A stretch of 64,000 nucleotides of DNA from Methanomicrobium antiquum (GTDB taxonomy: Archaea > Halobacteriota > Methanomicrobia > Methanomicrobiales > Methanomicrobiaceae), in NCBI RefSeq assembly GCF_029633915.1, contig NZ_CP091092.1, positions 310,001-374,000 of the forward strand. Reading direction: 5' to 3'. The translations under genes were made by a program, and so were the position numbers. The notes beneath the pieces are model-generated. The model was given only the letters and a program-made list of their open reading frames with translations. It was not told the origin of the DNA and searched no databases. Shown here piece after piece: positions 17,637 through 27,307 of this stretch (positions are counted from its first letter, which is position 1; each line of letters begins with the position of its first letter).

Positions 17637-17873
17637 TCACTGGTGTTTTTCCAGATGTTCTCTAAGTTTTGTTCCCGGCCTGTATCTGTCGGCAATATCC
17701 ATTGCAACTTTTCTAAGCTCAACGTGATCAATTCTGCATGTTTCCGGGATATCCTCTTTTCTTAGAATCTGCGATGTGTTCTCTGTAATTTGTATAAGTT
17801 CGGTTGCGATAACTGAGTTTAGCCATAAGAGATCTGAAAACATCTCTTTTAATTCCTCATCCATAAAGGACAT
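17637..17873 (-). CDS. Small hypothetical protein
   Basis: The 78-residue protein starts MSFMDEELKEMFSDLLW and ends GTKLREHLEKHQ. It is soluble, helix-rich and acidic at the start, with no metal site or membrane segment. The ATG at position 1 or 4 could be used. It is divergent from the thioesterase gene, whose promoter lies 113 bp away. No family recognised. Confidence 0.55.
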   Translation of the reverse strand: MSFMDEELKEMFSDLLWLNSVIATELIQITENTSQILRKEDIPETCRIDHVELRKVAMDIADRYRPGTKLREHLEKHQ

Positions 17874-17986
17874 TTGAAAATAAAGAAGATAATCTTTTTG
17901 TTAATTTAAAAACTGCTCCCCTGAGCCAAAAATCAAAAAAACAACTGAATGTATATTTATTCTCCAAGCCAAAAATATTTACAGAC

Positions 17987-18394
17987 ATGACATATCCTGA
18001 AGAATTGTCCAGACTTGGGAGAGGAGCAAATCCATACTTTGGCCTGATGGGAATAGATGCGGAAAGCTTCGGCGATGGTTCTGCTGTTTTGTCAATGGAA
18101 GTTCGCCCTGACATGCTTAATGGTGCCGGATGGCTTCAGGGCGGAGTTTATGTCTCCTTAATTGACGAGGCAATGGCGCTTGCAATTTACACTATATTAA
18201 AAGAAGACGAGGGAATTGCAACAATCTCTGAAAATACAAACTTCTACAAAGGCGTACGTGAAGGAAAAATATATGCAAAAGCGCGTGTTGTCCGGCGCGG
18301 CAGGAGGATAATTTTTGCTGAAGGATTTTGTTTCTTTGAAAACGATGAAAAAAACATTCTTGCCAAAACAACCGCATCATTCGCGGCACTTTGA
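17987..18394 (+). CDS. Hotdog-fold thioesterase, PaaI family
   Basis: The 135-residue hotdog protein shows NPYFGLMGI, MLNGAGWLQGGVYVSLIDEAMALA (key: LQGG and DEA on the hotdog helix), then ATISENTNFYKGV and a C-terminal strand pair. PaaI-type enzymes hydrolyse acyl-CoA thioesters; the substrate here is unknown. A TATA-like ATATTTATT about 35 bp upstream with no ribosome-binding site suggests a leaderless transcript. Confidence 0.85.
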   Translation: MTYPEELSRLGRGANPYFGLMGIDAESFGDGSAVLSMEVRPDMLNGAGWLQGGVYVSLIDEAMALAIYTILKEDEGIATISENTNFYKGVREGKIYAKARVVRRGRRIIFAEGFCFFENDEKNILAKTTASFAAL

Positions 18395-18528
18395 TATTAA
18401 AATAAATATCCAAAGCTTTTTTCATCCATTTATTCATCTCATAGTGTGAGATTTTTCTCAGTCAATCAGCCATTTTATTTTCTTTCAAAAACAAATTATT
18501 TGGTATATTTATATTTGGAGAGGGTGTT

Positions 18529-20106
18529 TTGAAATACATAATCGTTACCGGAGGTGTGATGAGTGGTCTTGGAAAAGGGATCACAACCGCATCTATTGGC
18601 AGAATACTGAAAAACAGAGGATACAGGGTCACTGCTGTAAAGATAGATCCGTATCTTAACATTGACGCCGGAACAATGAATCCTGCTCAGCACGGAGAAG
18701 TTTTTGTATTAAAAGACGGCGGTGAAGCAGATCTCGACCTTGGTAATTACGAGAGATTTTTGGACATCAGCCTAACTTCTGATCACAACATAACAACAGG
18801 AAAAGTATACCAGACTGTAATTGACAAGGAAAGGCATGGAGATTATCTTGGAGCAACTGTTCAGATAATTCCCCATATCACTGATCAGATAAAGGAATTT
18901 ATCAAAACTGCTGCTGAAAATTCAAACGGTGACGGAAAAGCAGAAATTTGTCTTGTTGAGGTCGGAGGAACGGTTGGTGACATCGAAAGCATGCCGTTTT
19001 TGGAAGCAATAAGGCAAATGGTTGGAGAGCTTCCTGAAGAAGACATAATACTTGTTCATGTAACCCTTGTTCCTGAAGACAACATGGGAGATCACAAAAC
19101 AAAGCCCACCCAGCACTCTGTAAAAGTCCTGCGCGAACTTGGTCTTCATCCTGATGCAATTGTCGGAAGAAGCGAGACTGTTATGAGCAGTTCAACAAAG
19201 AAGAAAATCTCCGACTTCTGCGGCGTTGCACAAAAGGCTGTTATATCAGCGGCAACTGCAAAAGATATCTACGAAGTTCCTGTTGAGATGGAAAAGGAAG
19301 GAATGGCATCTGTAATAAGAGATCTTCTTCATTTGGAGGAGCGTCCTGCTGATAACAAGTGGTACAGAACAGTCTGCCGGGAGTATACAAGACGGGCATC
19401 GGTTGCAATCGTTACAAAGTATGGTGTTGAAGATGTTTATATGTCAATCAAAGAGGCTTTGAGGCATGCCGGAAGAAGCCTTTCAACCGAAGTTGACATA
19501 AAATGGGTTGATGCCGAAAACTACGAGGATAGCGAGTTATCAGAGGTTGACGGAATTTTAATACCGGGAGGATTTGGGCCGCGTGGAATTGAAGGAAAGA
19601 TCAATGCCATAAAATACGCCCGTGAGAACAAAATTCCATTCCTTGGATTATGTCTTGGTTTTCAGCTTGCAGTAATTGAATACTGCAGAAGTGTCCTTGG
19701 CTGGGAGAATGCAACCTCTGAAGAAATGGGCGAAGGAAAGCATGTAATTGCAATTCTTCCCGAACAGGAGGATGTTGTAGACCTTGGCGGAACAATGAGA
19801 CTTGGAGACTGCACAATTGACATTAAGCCCGGAACAAGGATTGAGAAACTTTATGGCAAAAATGAGGTTGTTGAACGCCACCGCCACAGGTATGAGGTAA
19901 ATCCTGAGTATATCCCTGAAATAGAATCTGCAGGACTTATCTTTTCAGGAAAATGCGGGCCGAGAATGGAATCCTGTGAACTTTCAGGAGATGATTTCTT
20001 CCTTGCAACACAGTTCCATCCTGAATTTAAGTCTACACCCACACATCCTTCCCCGCCGTATCTTGGATTTGTGGAGGCGTGCGCTAATAAAAGAAAGGGT
20101 GAATGA
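18529..20106 (+). CDS. pyrG: CTP synthase
   Basis: PyrG aminates UTP to CTP using glutamine. The N-terminal synthetase domain has [14 protein letters not shown] (P-loop), [13 protein letters not shown] and [18 protein letters not shown]. The C-terminal class I amidotransferase domain has [14 protein letters not shown] with its nucleophile cysteine and QFHPEF with the histidine. The length of 525 residues is normal. Translation starts at TTG 18529, preceded by GGAGAGGGTG; a TATA-like TATATTTATAT lies just upstream. It heads the plus-strand housekeeping run. Confidence 0.98.
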   Translation: MKYIIVTGGVMSGLGKGITTASIGRILKNRGYRVTAVKIDPYLNIDAGTMNPAQHGEVFVLKDGGEADLDLGNYERFLDISLTSDHNITTGKVYQTVIDKERHGDYLGATVQIIPHITDQIKEFIKTAAENSNGDGKAEICLVEVGGTVGDIESMPFLEAIRQMVGELPEEDIILVHVTLVPEDNMGDHKTKPTQHSVKVLRELGLHPDAIVGRSETVMSSSTKKKISDFCGVAQKAVISAATAKDIYEVPVEMEKEGMASVIRDLLHLEERPADNKWYRTVCREYTRRASVAIVTKYGVEDVYMSIKEALRHAGRSLSTEVDIKWVDAENYEDSELSEVDGILIPGGFGPRGIEGKINAIKYARENKIPFLGLCLGFQLAVIEYCRSVLGWENATSEEMGEGKHVIAILPEQEDVVDLGGTMRLGDCTIDIKPGTRIEKLYGKNEVVERHRHRYEVNPEYIPEIESAGLIFSGKCGPRMESCELSGDDFFLATQFHPEFKSTPTHPSPPYLGFVEACANKRKGE

Positions 20107-20190
20107 GAGAAAAAATTCAGAAATCAAAAAATTATGAATTAAATGTCAGAATAAAAAAGTCAGAATAAAAAACAGGGAGAATTGAAAAAA

Positions 20191-21108
20191 ATGGTAAATG
20201 CTGAGAAATTTATTGCAAAGGCAATAGAGGATATAAAAGAGAAATCAAACGGCAAAAAGGTTGTAATGGCGCTTTCCGGCGGTGTTGACTCATCAGTATG
20301 TGCCGAACTTGCAAAGCGTGCAATCGGTGAAAACTTAATGCCAATCTATGTTGACACAGGTCTTATGAGAAAAGGAGAGACTAAGAGGATAAAAGAGCTC
20401 TTCTCTGATTTAAATCTCCTGACAATAGATGCCGGCGATGAGTTCTTCGAGGCTCTCTCCGGTGTCACAGACCCTGAAGAGAAAAGAAAGGTTATTGGTG
20501 CAAAATTCATAAGAATCTTTGAGCGTGAGGCAAAAAAGACCGGCGCCGCTTATCTTTTGCAGGGCACAATATATCCTGACATTATTGAAAGCGAAGGGGG
20601 AATCAAAAGCCATCACAATGTCGGAGGACTTCCTTATGACATCGACTTTGAAGGTTTAATTGAGCCGTTAATTGATCTCTACAAGGATGAGGTAAGAGAG
20701 GTTGCAGGAGCGCTTGAACTTCCCGTTGAAATTCAGCACAGAATGCCCTTCCCCGGACCCGGACTTTCGGTCCGCTGTATTGGTGAGGTTACAAAAGAGA
20801 AGATTGCAGTTGTAAGAGAGGCAAATGCAATTGCAGAAGAGGAAATTGTTGAGAAATATTCTCCCTGGCAGTGTTTTGCCGCAGTTATCGGACTTGGAAC
20901 AGGTGTAAAGGGTGATGTCCGCCTTCACGGATGGATTGTTTCTGTAAGGGCTGTATATTCCCGCGATGCAATGACAGCAGAGCCGGTTGAAATCTCATGG
21001 GAGACAATGCATAAGATTGCAACCAGAATAACGGCAGAAATTCCTGAAGTTGCAAGGGTTGTATATGATATAACACCAAAACCTCCTGCAACAATAGAGT
21101 ATGAGTGA
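20191..21108 (+). CDS. guaAB: GMP synthase subunit B (ATP-pyrophosphatase)
   Basis: This is the synthetase half of the two-subunit archaeal GMP synthase; the glutaminase subunit is encoded elsewhere. Evidence is the PP-loop [20 protein letters not shown], the [17 protein letters not shown] segment and the dimer-domain motifs [11 protein letters not shown] and [12 protein letters not shown] at the terminus. I chose the ATG at 20191, ten bases past GGGAGA; a TTG nine bases earlier is too close to that site. It lies between pyrG and argD in the same direction, so nucleotide amination genes are grouped. Confidence 0.97.
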   Translation: MVNAEKFIAKAIEDIKEKSNGKKVVMALSGGVDSSVCAELAKRAIGENLMPIYVDTGLMRKGETKRIKELFSDLNLLTIDAGDEFFEALSGVTDPEEKRKVIGAKFIRIFEREAKKTGAAYLLQGTIYPDIIESEGGIKSHHNVGGLPYDIDFEGLIEPLIDLYKDEVREVAGALELPVEIQHRMPFPGPGLSVRCIGEVTKEKIAVVREANAIAEEEIVEKYSPWQCFAAVIGLGTGVKGDVRLHGWIVSVRAVYSRDAMTAEPVEISWETMHKIATRITAEIPEVARVVYDITPKPPATIEYE

Positions 21109-21163
21109 ATTAAAAACAAAATAAAAAAAAACAAAAAAAATTAACAAAAAAGGACAGGGAAAA

Positions 21164-22315
21164 ATGGAAGAAAAAATGAGCTCAAAAGAACTTGAAGACT
21201 TGTATTTCATGAAAGCCTTCGGACGCGACTTAAAGATTGTTAAGGGAAGCGGAAGCTATGTCTGGGACGAGAACGGGAAGAAATATCTTGACTGTGTTGC
21301 AGGAATTGCAGTATGTGTGACAGGGCACTGCAACCCTGAAGTTGTTGATGCAATATGCAACCAGGCAAAAGAGCTAATACACATATCAAATCTTTATTAT
21401 GTTCCAAACCAGGGAGAGCTTGCAAAAAAGGTTGTTGAAATGACAGGAATCAAAGGCGCAAGGGCGTTTTTCTCAAACTCCGGCGCTGAGGCAAATGACG
21501 GTGCAATAAAGCTTGCAAGAATAAGAACCGGCAGAAAAAATTTTGTTGCATTCGTTGACGGATTCCACGGGAGAACACTTGGATCACTTGCAGTGACACA
21601 TAAACCTGCAATAAGAGAGCCTTTTGATCCGCTTGAGCCAAAGTGCACATTTGTCAGATACGGAGATCTGAATGCCCTTGAAAAAGCAGTTGATGAGAAT
21701 ACTGCCGGTGTCTTTGTCGAGGGAATTCAGGGAGAAGCAGGAATTGTTCCGGCACCAGAAGGATTTTATGAGGGTGTCAGAAAAATCTGCGATGAGAAAG
21801 GTGCACTAATGATCTGTGACGAAGTCCAGAGCGGAATGGGAAGGACAGGAAAGTGGTTTTATTACCAGCACACCGGCATAACACCTGATATTGTATCCAT
21901 TGCAAAAGGAATCGCTAGCGGACTTCCAATGGGTGCTATAGTAGCACGTGACGGTCTCACATTTAACCCCGGAGAGCACGGAAGCACATTTGCCGGCGGT
22001 CCGATTCTCTGTGCGGCGGCGCTTACTACAATAAAGATTATAGAAGAAAATCTCCCTTTGATATCAGAAAAGGGAAAAATGTTTATGGACGGTCTTAGTG
22101 CATACTCTCCGCGTGGTATGGGTCTTATGATAGGTATTCCTGCAGGAGATGAGGAACGCTCACATAAAATTGCAGAAATATGCCGCAAAAACGGAGTTTT
22201 AGTAAACTGTGCATCCCACGCAACAATCCGTATTGTGCCGCCGCTTACAATATCAAAGGAAGAAATAAAAGAGGCAGTGTCAGTAATTGACGGTGCATTC
22301 AAAGAGACTGCATAA
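21164..22315 (+). CDS. argD: Acetylornithine aminotransferase
   Basis: This class III PLP aminotransferase converts N-acetylglutamate semialdehyde to acetylornithine in arginine synthesis. Motifs are SNSGAEANDGAIKLAR, FHGRTLGSLA, the aspartate in LMICDEVQSGMGRTG, and the PLP lysine in VSIAKGIASGLPMGA. The length of 383 fits. Related class III enzymes (for example for lysine or GABA) cannot be excluded, but this is the usual methanogen ArgD. It sits 55 bp after the GMP synthase gene. Confidence 0.92.
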   Translation: MEEKMSSKELEDLYFMKAFGRDLKIVKGSGSYVWDENGKKYLDCVAGIAVCVTGHCNPEVVDAICNQAKELIHISNLYYVPNQGELAKKVVEMTGIKGARAFFSNSGAEANDGAIKLARIRTGRKNFVAFVDGFHGRTLGSLAVTHKPAIREPFDPLEPKCTFVRYGDLNALEKAVDENTAGVFVEGIQGEAGIVPAPEGFYEGVRKICDEKGALMICDEVQSGMGRTGKWFYYQHTGITPDIVSIAKGIASGLPMGAIVARDGLTFNPGEHGSTFAGGPILCAAALTTIKIIEENLPLISEKGKMFMDGLSAYSPRGMGLMIGIPAGDEERSHKIAEICRKNGVLVNCASHATIRIVPPLTISKEEIKEAVSVIDGAFKETA

Positions 22316-22350
22316 AATAATCAGTGCTGTTTAATACTGAGGGTAATTTG

Positions 22351-23424
22351 ATGAAGCATTTAATCAGGAATATTTTCGAAGAAGAGGGCTATGTATTTGC
22401 AACAAAAGCATCAGATATTGCAAAAGATGCAGGTTTTTTAAATCCTGCCCGCCTTGCAAGCAATGAAAACCCAAAAGGACCTTCTTTTAAGGCAATGGAA
22501 TGTGCCAAAAAATCACTTGAGGATCTAAACCGCTATCCTGATGAAAATGCAAAAAAACTTGTTCAGGCTCTTCGTGACTATCATGGCGATTATAGAATAG
22601 TAACAGGAGTCGGCATGGACGGAGTTATTGAAAACACAATCAGAACCCTTGTTGAAGCAGGCGACAAGGTATGCGTCAGCACTCCGACATTTTCTTTTTA
22701 TGGAATTGCAATAGCCGCCCAGGGAGGAGTGGTTTCAAATATCAGACGAACTGATGATTTCACAGTTGATTGTGACAGTTTCATAAAGGGGTGTAAAGGA
22801 GCGAAGCTTGCCTTTTTGTGTTCGCCAAACAACCCGACAGGAACTGTAACAAAAGTCTCTGATATTGAATACATTCTGAAGAATATTGATTGCATTCTTT
22901 TTTTGGACAATGCTTATGTGGATTTTTGCGATACCGACTACAAAGAGCTTGTAAAAAAATACGATAATCTCATAATTGGAAGAACAATGTCAAAGGCATT
23001 TGGACTTGCCGGAATGAGGGTTGGGTATGCTTTTGTTCCGGAATGGTATGAAGAATATTATCATCGTGCACAGACTCCCTTTGCCTTGAATTCGGTTGCA
23101 ATCGAAGCCGCATCCGGTGCGCTATTGGATAAGGAATATTTTGAAAGCTACAAAAGTCATGTTGAAGAATGGAGAAGGCGTTTTAGCCTTGAATCAGGCT
23201 TTTTAGTGTATCCTTCAGGCGCCAACTTTGTAATGATGGATGTATCGCCCTTAAAAAGCGATGATGCCGTATTACAGCTGGCAAAAAGGGGAGTTATTGT
23301 CAGATCCTGTGCGAGTTTTCCAACACTAAATGACAGTTTCATCAGAGTAAGTGTTGGAGAATCCTGGGAGAATGAACTTTTCTTAAAAGCGATAAAAGAA
23401 TTAAAGGCATTAAAAGAGATTTGA
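22351..23424 (+). CDS. hisC: Histidinol-phosphate aminotransferase
   Basis: HisC transfers the amino group of glutamate to imidazole acetol phosphate. This fold-I enzyme shows LASNENPKGPS, the PTFSFYGIAI region, SPNNPTGTV, DNAYVDF, and the PLP lysine in RTMSKAFGLAGMRVGY. I chose ATG 22351, seven bases after GAGGGT; a GTG at 22324 would add nine residues outside the family start. The stop overlaps the next gene's ribosome-binding region. Confidence 0.94.
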   Translation: MKHLIRNIFEEEGYVFATKASDIAKDAGFLNPARLASNENPKGPSFKAMECAKKSLEDLNRYPDENAKKLVQALRDYHGDYRIVTGVGMDGVIENTIRTLVEAGDKVCVSTPTFSFYGIAIAAQGGVVSNIRRTDDFTVDCDSFIKGCKGAKLAFLCSPNNPTGTVTKVSDIEYILKNIDCILFLDNAYVDFCDTDYKELVKKYDNLIIGRTMSKAFGLAGMRVGYAFVPEWYEEYYHRAQTPFALNSVAIEAASGALLDKEYFESYKSHVEEWRRRFSLESGFLVYPSGANFVMMDVSPLKSDDAVLQLAKRGVIVRSCASFPTLNDSFIRVSVGESWENELFLKAIKELKALKEI

Positions 23425-23429
23425 AAATT

Positions 23430-23930
23430 ATGATGGTCTGCATTACAGGAACGCCTGGAACAGGAAAGTCTGCGGTTTCAGAAATATTAAGAGATAAAGG
23501 ATACAGGGTTGACTCTCAAAACGAAACTGCAAAAAAATATATCATCTGTTCTGATTTTAGCCGTGATACTGATATTGTCGATGAGGACAAGTGGATAGAG
23601 GATTTTGAACCATTCGAGGGTATAATAGAAGGCCACATAACTCACTATCTGCCCTGTGACAGTGTCGTTGTCCTTCGTTGCAGACCTGATATTTTAAAAG
23701 AGCGTCTCATAAAAAGAGGATACGGGCCTGAGAAGGTCTTGGAAAATGTGATGGCTGAAGCTTTGGATGTTGTATTAATTGAAGCACTTGAAGAACACTC
23801 CCAGGATTCTTTACTTGAAATTGACACAACAGAAAAATCTCCTGAGCAGACTGCTGATGAAATCTCTAAATTTATGAAAGGAGATATTCCAGGTCATTTT
23901 GGAGATACTGACTGGTCTTTGTTTCTTTAG
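23430..23930 (+). CDS. Adenylate kinase, AK6/Fap7-like
   Basis: This compact P-loop kinase has CITGTPGTGKSAVSEILR at the start, the DEDKWIEDFEPFEGIIEGHITHYLPCD segment characteristic of AK6 (key pieces: IIEGH and HYLPCD), and RLIKRGYGPEKVLENVMAE as lid and basic region. AK6/Fap7 members also assist 18S/16S rRNA maturation. It lies 5 bp after hisC. Start could be ATG 23430 or 23433. Confidence 0.87.
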   Translation: MMVCITGTPGTGKSAVSEILRDKGYRVDSQNETAKKYIICSDFSRDTDIVDEDKWIEDFEPFEGIIEGHITHYLPCDSVVVLRCRPDILKERLIKRGYGPEKVLENVMAEALDVVLIEALEEHSQDSLLEIDTTEKSPEQTADEISKFMKGDIPGHFGDTDWSLFL

Positions 23931-23942
23931 GTGATGATTTAT

Positions 23943-24542
23943 ATGACTCTTGACAGCTACAGAAAAAACGTATCGTTTATTATAACTCCTGTTGCAAGGG
24001 GATGTGTCAGGATAGGACTGACACCAAATATCTGCACAATTCTTGCATTTTTAGCGGCGGTTTTTGCCGGCTATTTGTTTTTCAAGTCGTTGGTTTTTGC
24101 CGGAGTTTTATTTGTATTTCTGAATGCATTTTTTGATGCAATTGACGGTGCAGTCGCACGCGAGCTTAATTCTGCAAGTCCGCGGGGTGATTTTTTGGAT
24201 CATGTCCTTGACAGATATGCAGACATTTTCATAATCTGCGGTATCTTTGCAGGCAGTCTTGCTACATGGCCTATTGGAGTCTTTGCACTTACAGGTGTTT
24301 TGATGTCATCATATCTTGGAACGCAGGCACAGGCTGTGGGGGCAGGAAGGTTTTATGGCGGACTTTTAGGGCGTGCAGACAGGCTGGTTTTGATAATTGC
24401 GGCCGGAATTTTTACAGCTTTGCTTCCCGCCGGAATTTTCGGCATGAGCATTCTTGGCTGGGTGCTTGTAATCTTTGGAATACTGGGTCATTTTACAGCT
24501 CTCCAGCGGTTCAATCATGTTTGGAAAGAACTCAAAAGATAA
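23943..24542 (+). CDS. CDP-alcohol phosphatidyltransferase, AIP-synthase-like
   Basis: The full CDP-alcohol transferase signature is present: DAIDGAVAR, then GDFLDHVLDRYAD with the metal-binding aspartates. About six membrane helices follow the usual pattern. In archaea this clade makes archaetidylinositol phosphate, a precursor of inositol ether lipids; that substrate is inferred from length and order, not proved. ATG 23943 is preceded by AGGTGAT; the GTG at 23931 is also possible. It forms an operon with the kinase gene. Confidence 0.87.
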   Translation: MTLDSYRKNVSFIITPVARGCVRIGLTPNICTILAFLAAVFAGYLFFKSLVFAGVLFVFLNAFFDAIDGAVARELNSASPRGDFLDHVLDRYADIFIICGIFAGSLATWPIGVFALTGVLMSSYLGTQAQAVGAGRFYGGLLGRADRLVLIIAAGIFTALLPAGIFGMSILGWVLVIFGILGHFTALQRFNHVWKELKR

Positions 24543-24571
24543 ATGGGAAAAAAATAAAATACAGATTGTAA

Positions 24572-25114
24572 GTGATTGTTGTGGCATTTAAGCGAGTGGT
24601 TGTTGCGGGGAAATTGAAGGGAAATTTAGATGATGAGATCTCTCCTGTTTTTGGAAGGTGTGGGGGATTTTGCGTATTTGATTTGGCAGACGGAAATGTA
24701 TCAGAAAGTAAAATTATTTCAAATCCGGCAATAGATCTTCCTGGAAGTGCAGGGGTTGTTGCCGCTGATTCTGTTGTTAAGCTTGGCGCTGACGCTGTTG
24801 TTGCCGGAGATTTTGGTGTTGCTTCTACAGAAATCTTCTACAAATCCGGAGTTAAGCAGTACATTGTAAAAGATACTACAATAAAAGATGCTCTTGAAAA
24901 GATGATTTCGGGTGAGACTGCCTGTGTTGATTCAAAAAACTATATTGAGTCAAATAAACCTCTTTATGGTAGGAGAAGCATTACACTCAAAAATACAAAC
25001 AATCTTCAAAACAATAATTCATATATCTGCAGAAACTGCGGTTGCACAATGCCAAGAAAGGAAGGTCTTATGCAGATTCACTGCCCCAACTGCGGGAATA
25101 TGATGGAATTGTGA
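24572..25114 (+). CDS. NifX/NifB-type cofactor-binding domain with zinc ribbon
   Basis: Residues 7-110 form a dinitrogenase FeMo-cofactor domain (NifX/NafY/MTH1175 family): LDDEISPVFGRCGGFCVFDL, then GAGVVAADSVVKLGADAVVAGDFG-like core (here SAGVVAADSVVKLGADAVV). Residues 140-180 hold a zinc ribbon with CRNCGC and CPNCGN. Domains of this family bind iron-sulfur clusters or metal cofactors. The gene starts at GTG 24572 with no obvious ribosome-binding site. It ends 2 bp from the nitrogenase-like operon in convergent orientation, suggesting functional association. Its role there is inference. Confidence 0.8.
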   Translation: MIVVAFKRVVVAGKLKGNLDDEISPVFGRCGGFCVFDLADGNVSESKIISNPAIDLPGSAGVVAADSVVKLGADAVVAGDFGVASTEIFYKSGVKQYIVKDTTIKDALEKMISGETACVDSKNYIESNKPLYGRRSITLKNTNNLQNNNSYICRNCGCTMPRKEGLMQIHCPNCGNMMEL

Positions 25115-25116
25115 TT

Positions 25117-26232
25117 TTATCTTTTTGATTCAAGGGAATTTAGAACTGAATCCATAAAATAAAGACTTCCTTCCACCCCGCAAAGTGGTCTGTGCCAGAG
25201 CATCTTCTGATGCCTTATTGGAAATGTAAGTCCAAAAAACGGTTTTTTTGGAAATTTTGCATATTCAAATGATGAGCCTAAAATGATGTCAGGCTTTTCT
25301 GCATCAATTTTTTTTACAATCTCTCTTAAATTATTTGAATCTGAATTATCACTGTTATTATTATCGTTTCTGGTGTTAACTGTCACAATTTCCGCATCCA
25401 GATAATTCTTTAAGATATCACATGCGAATTTTGAATAGCTCTTTGTTGAAAAGACAGCCGCACGGGGTGAGTCATTTCTTCTCAGGAATTTCTCACCAGC
25501 CTTTCTCATAATCTCTTCTGCTTCTTCAGTTAAATTAAATACTGGCTCTGTGTTTGCTTCCGGAAACTGATTTGAGAGCTTTTCAAATGCATCTTCTGTT
25601 TCTTTAAGGCCTAGAATTGAATAAGTCACTTTTGAAACGTCTGTATTGTAATCCGGATTTGCAGAAATTGATGTGCAGGAAGGATTTTTACAGGCGTTGT
25701 AGGTATCTTTGAAAAAGACTGAGGCTTTCGGAATTTCAGAAACGTGCAAAAGCCTTTCGGCTTCGTTTAAGTTGCCGCGGGAATATGGGTCAAGCGAGCA
25801 GATGCCTTCTATATTAACTCCGTTTTTTTCCGGATCACATGTTGGTTTTAAGGCGCTTACTGCACTTTTCCAGCCATAATCAAAGTCTCCTTTGAATCCT
25901 GCTATATCAACCGTTATGCAGTCATACTCTGATAATGTGCCTGAAATATCTTCTCCCATGACTGACGGAACACATGTATTTATTACTGCAACTCTGCCGC
26001 AAAGCTCTGAAATACTTTCAACAACTTCCAACAGCCTGTCAGACGTTCCAAATATGACCTCATCCTGGACAAGAAATGTACTGTATAATGTGTCCGAAAC
26101 TGCCATGTCGGCATAAATGTAGCACCCTGATGATCCATGTATGATAACGCCTAAATCCTTTATTCCTGCAAGCGCTGATGCCGCACCTGTCATTGCACAA
26201 GGCCATAGTGGATTTGCACATAATTTAGCCAT
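25117..26232 (-). CDS. Nitrogenase-like component, NifK/NifD family
   Basis: The 371-residue protein belongs to the nitrogenase component 1 superfamily. C12 (PLWPCAMTGAA), C37 (IIHGSSGCYIYAD) and C87 (VINTCVPSVMGEDIS) match the three P-cluster cysteine positions of NifK. The C-terminus FGLTFPIRHQKMLWHRPLCGVEGSLYFM resembles the NifE/NifK end (key: GVEGSLYF). It is shorter than true NifK (about 520). It overlaps the stop of the NifD-like gene by 8 bases. Together the two probably form a heterodimer or heterotetramer; the substrate is unknown. It differs from CfbD, which has its own signature and works without a partner. Confidence 0.85.
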   Translation of the reverse strand: MAKLCANPLWPCAMTGAASALAGIKDLGVIIHGSSGCYIYADMAVSDTLYSTFLVQDEVIFGTSDRLLEVVESISELCGRVAVINTCVPSVMGEDISGTLSEYDCITVDIAGFKGDFDYGWKSAVSALKPTCDPEKNGVNIEGICSLDPYSRGNLNEAERLLHVSEIPKASVFFKDTYNACKNPSCTSISANPDYNTDVSKVTYSILGLKETEDAFEKLSNQFPEANTEPVFNLTEEAEEIMRKAGEKFLRRNDSPRAAVFSTKSYSKFACDILKNYLDAEIVTVNTRNDNNNSDNSDSNNLREIVKKIDAEKPDIILGSSFEYAKFPKKPFFGLTFPIRHQKMLWHRPLCGVEGSLYFMDSVLNSLESKR

Positions 26233-27307
26233 TTATAAATCTCCTCCACTGTGAAAGCATATGAAAGACACCGCCTGTTCCAACAGGGGTAAAAAAAGGA
26301 ATTGGGATGGTGACGCCGTCTGAATCTAAAACGATGCCTGTATGTCTGGCGATTTCAGTGAAAAGATTTGAATCAGCCTTTTGAAAGCCGAATGAGTCAA
26401 ATGAAATTTTCTCCCCTCTTAGATCACTGAATGACTCAAACATTTCTTTTTGATAATTAATCTCATGCTTTATTGCAAGATCAGGATTTATGTTTAGATA
26501 TTCTCCTGCTTCTTTTAGAAATTCAAGAGTATTTGAAATTCCATATGGATATGAGGAGATGCAGGGGATATTTGTAAGCTTTTCAAAATGCCTTTTTATA
26601 TCTCCTGTTGTATCTTCACGGATTATGTTTAGTGATGCACAGTTGAAATTTTGAATATCATCAAAAGTTATATTCCTGATAAATCTTAAATTCACATCTG
26701 CGCCTAGGAGATTCAAAAGTCTTTTAATCTCTGAAAAATTGGCATCAACTTCATATTCTAAGTTTTTTTCACCAATTATATTTACAAGTGGCTTTATTTG
26801 GCATTCATCTGAATATTTATCTGAAAAATTGCAGTTCTCACCAATTATTTCCGATGCACCTTTCAGTGCTGATATAAACCCGTCTTCAAAAGAGCCGCCA
26901 AGAAATCCGGATGCATTAATCGGAATTACAGGGACACTGTCTTTTTCATTAAATCCGGCGCAGACTGATTCGATGTCATCGCCGATTGTATCACTAATGC
27001 ATGTTCCAATTATAAAGATACACCTGAAATCCTCATCCAAAGCCTCTTTTATGGCATCATTAAGGCTGTCCTCACCGCCAAAGATAATGTTTTTTTCATC
27101 CATTGCAGACGAGAATATATCCGGAATGTCAAAGCATTCGTTGTAAAGCATTGATGAGTGCAGGACTGAAACTGCCTGATGACAACAGCCTTTTGGCCCG
27201 TGCACTATTGTTGCAGAATCCCGCAAAAATGTGGTTACTGTTAAAGCGCCTGTTACAGTACAGCCGTCATGCCTTGATATATTTTTGTGCAAGAGTTTCG
27301 AGTTCAT
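26225..27307 (-). CDS. Nitrogenase-like component, NifD family
   Basis: The 360 residues show C16 ([10 protein letters not shown]), C41/C42 ([12 protein letters not shown]) and C103 ([16 protein letters not shown]), the last closely matching the third P-cluster cysteine region of NifD. The FeMo-cofactor cysteine and histidine of NifD are not evident; the C-terminus reads [12 protein letters not shown]. So a P-cluster-like centre is likely but a FeMo-cofactor is not. The start overlaps the NifH-like gene by 41 bases, indicating tight coupling. The protein most likely pairs with the NifK-like product. Confidence 0.85.
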   Translation of the reverse strand: MNSKLLHKNISRHDGCTVTGALTVTTFLRDSATIVHGPKGCCHQAVSVLHSSMLYNECFDIPDIFSSAMDEKNIIFGGEDSLNDAIKEALDEDFRCIFIIGTCISDTIGDDIESVCAGFNEKDSVPVIPINASGFLGGSFEDGFISALKGASEIIGENCNFSDKYSDECQIKPLVNIIGEKNLEYEVDANFSEIKRLLNLLGADVNLRFIRNITFDDIQNFNCASLNIIREDTTGDIKRHFEKLTNIPCISSYPYGISNTLEFLKEAGEYLNINPDLAIKHEINYQKEMFESFSDLRGEKISFDSFGFQKADSNLFTEIARHTGIVLDSDGVTIPIPFFTPVGTGGVFHMLSQWRRFING

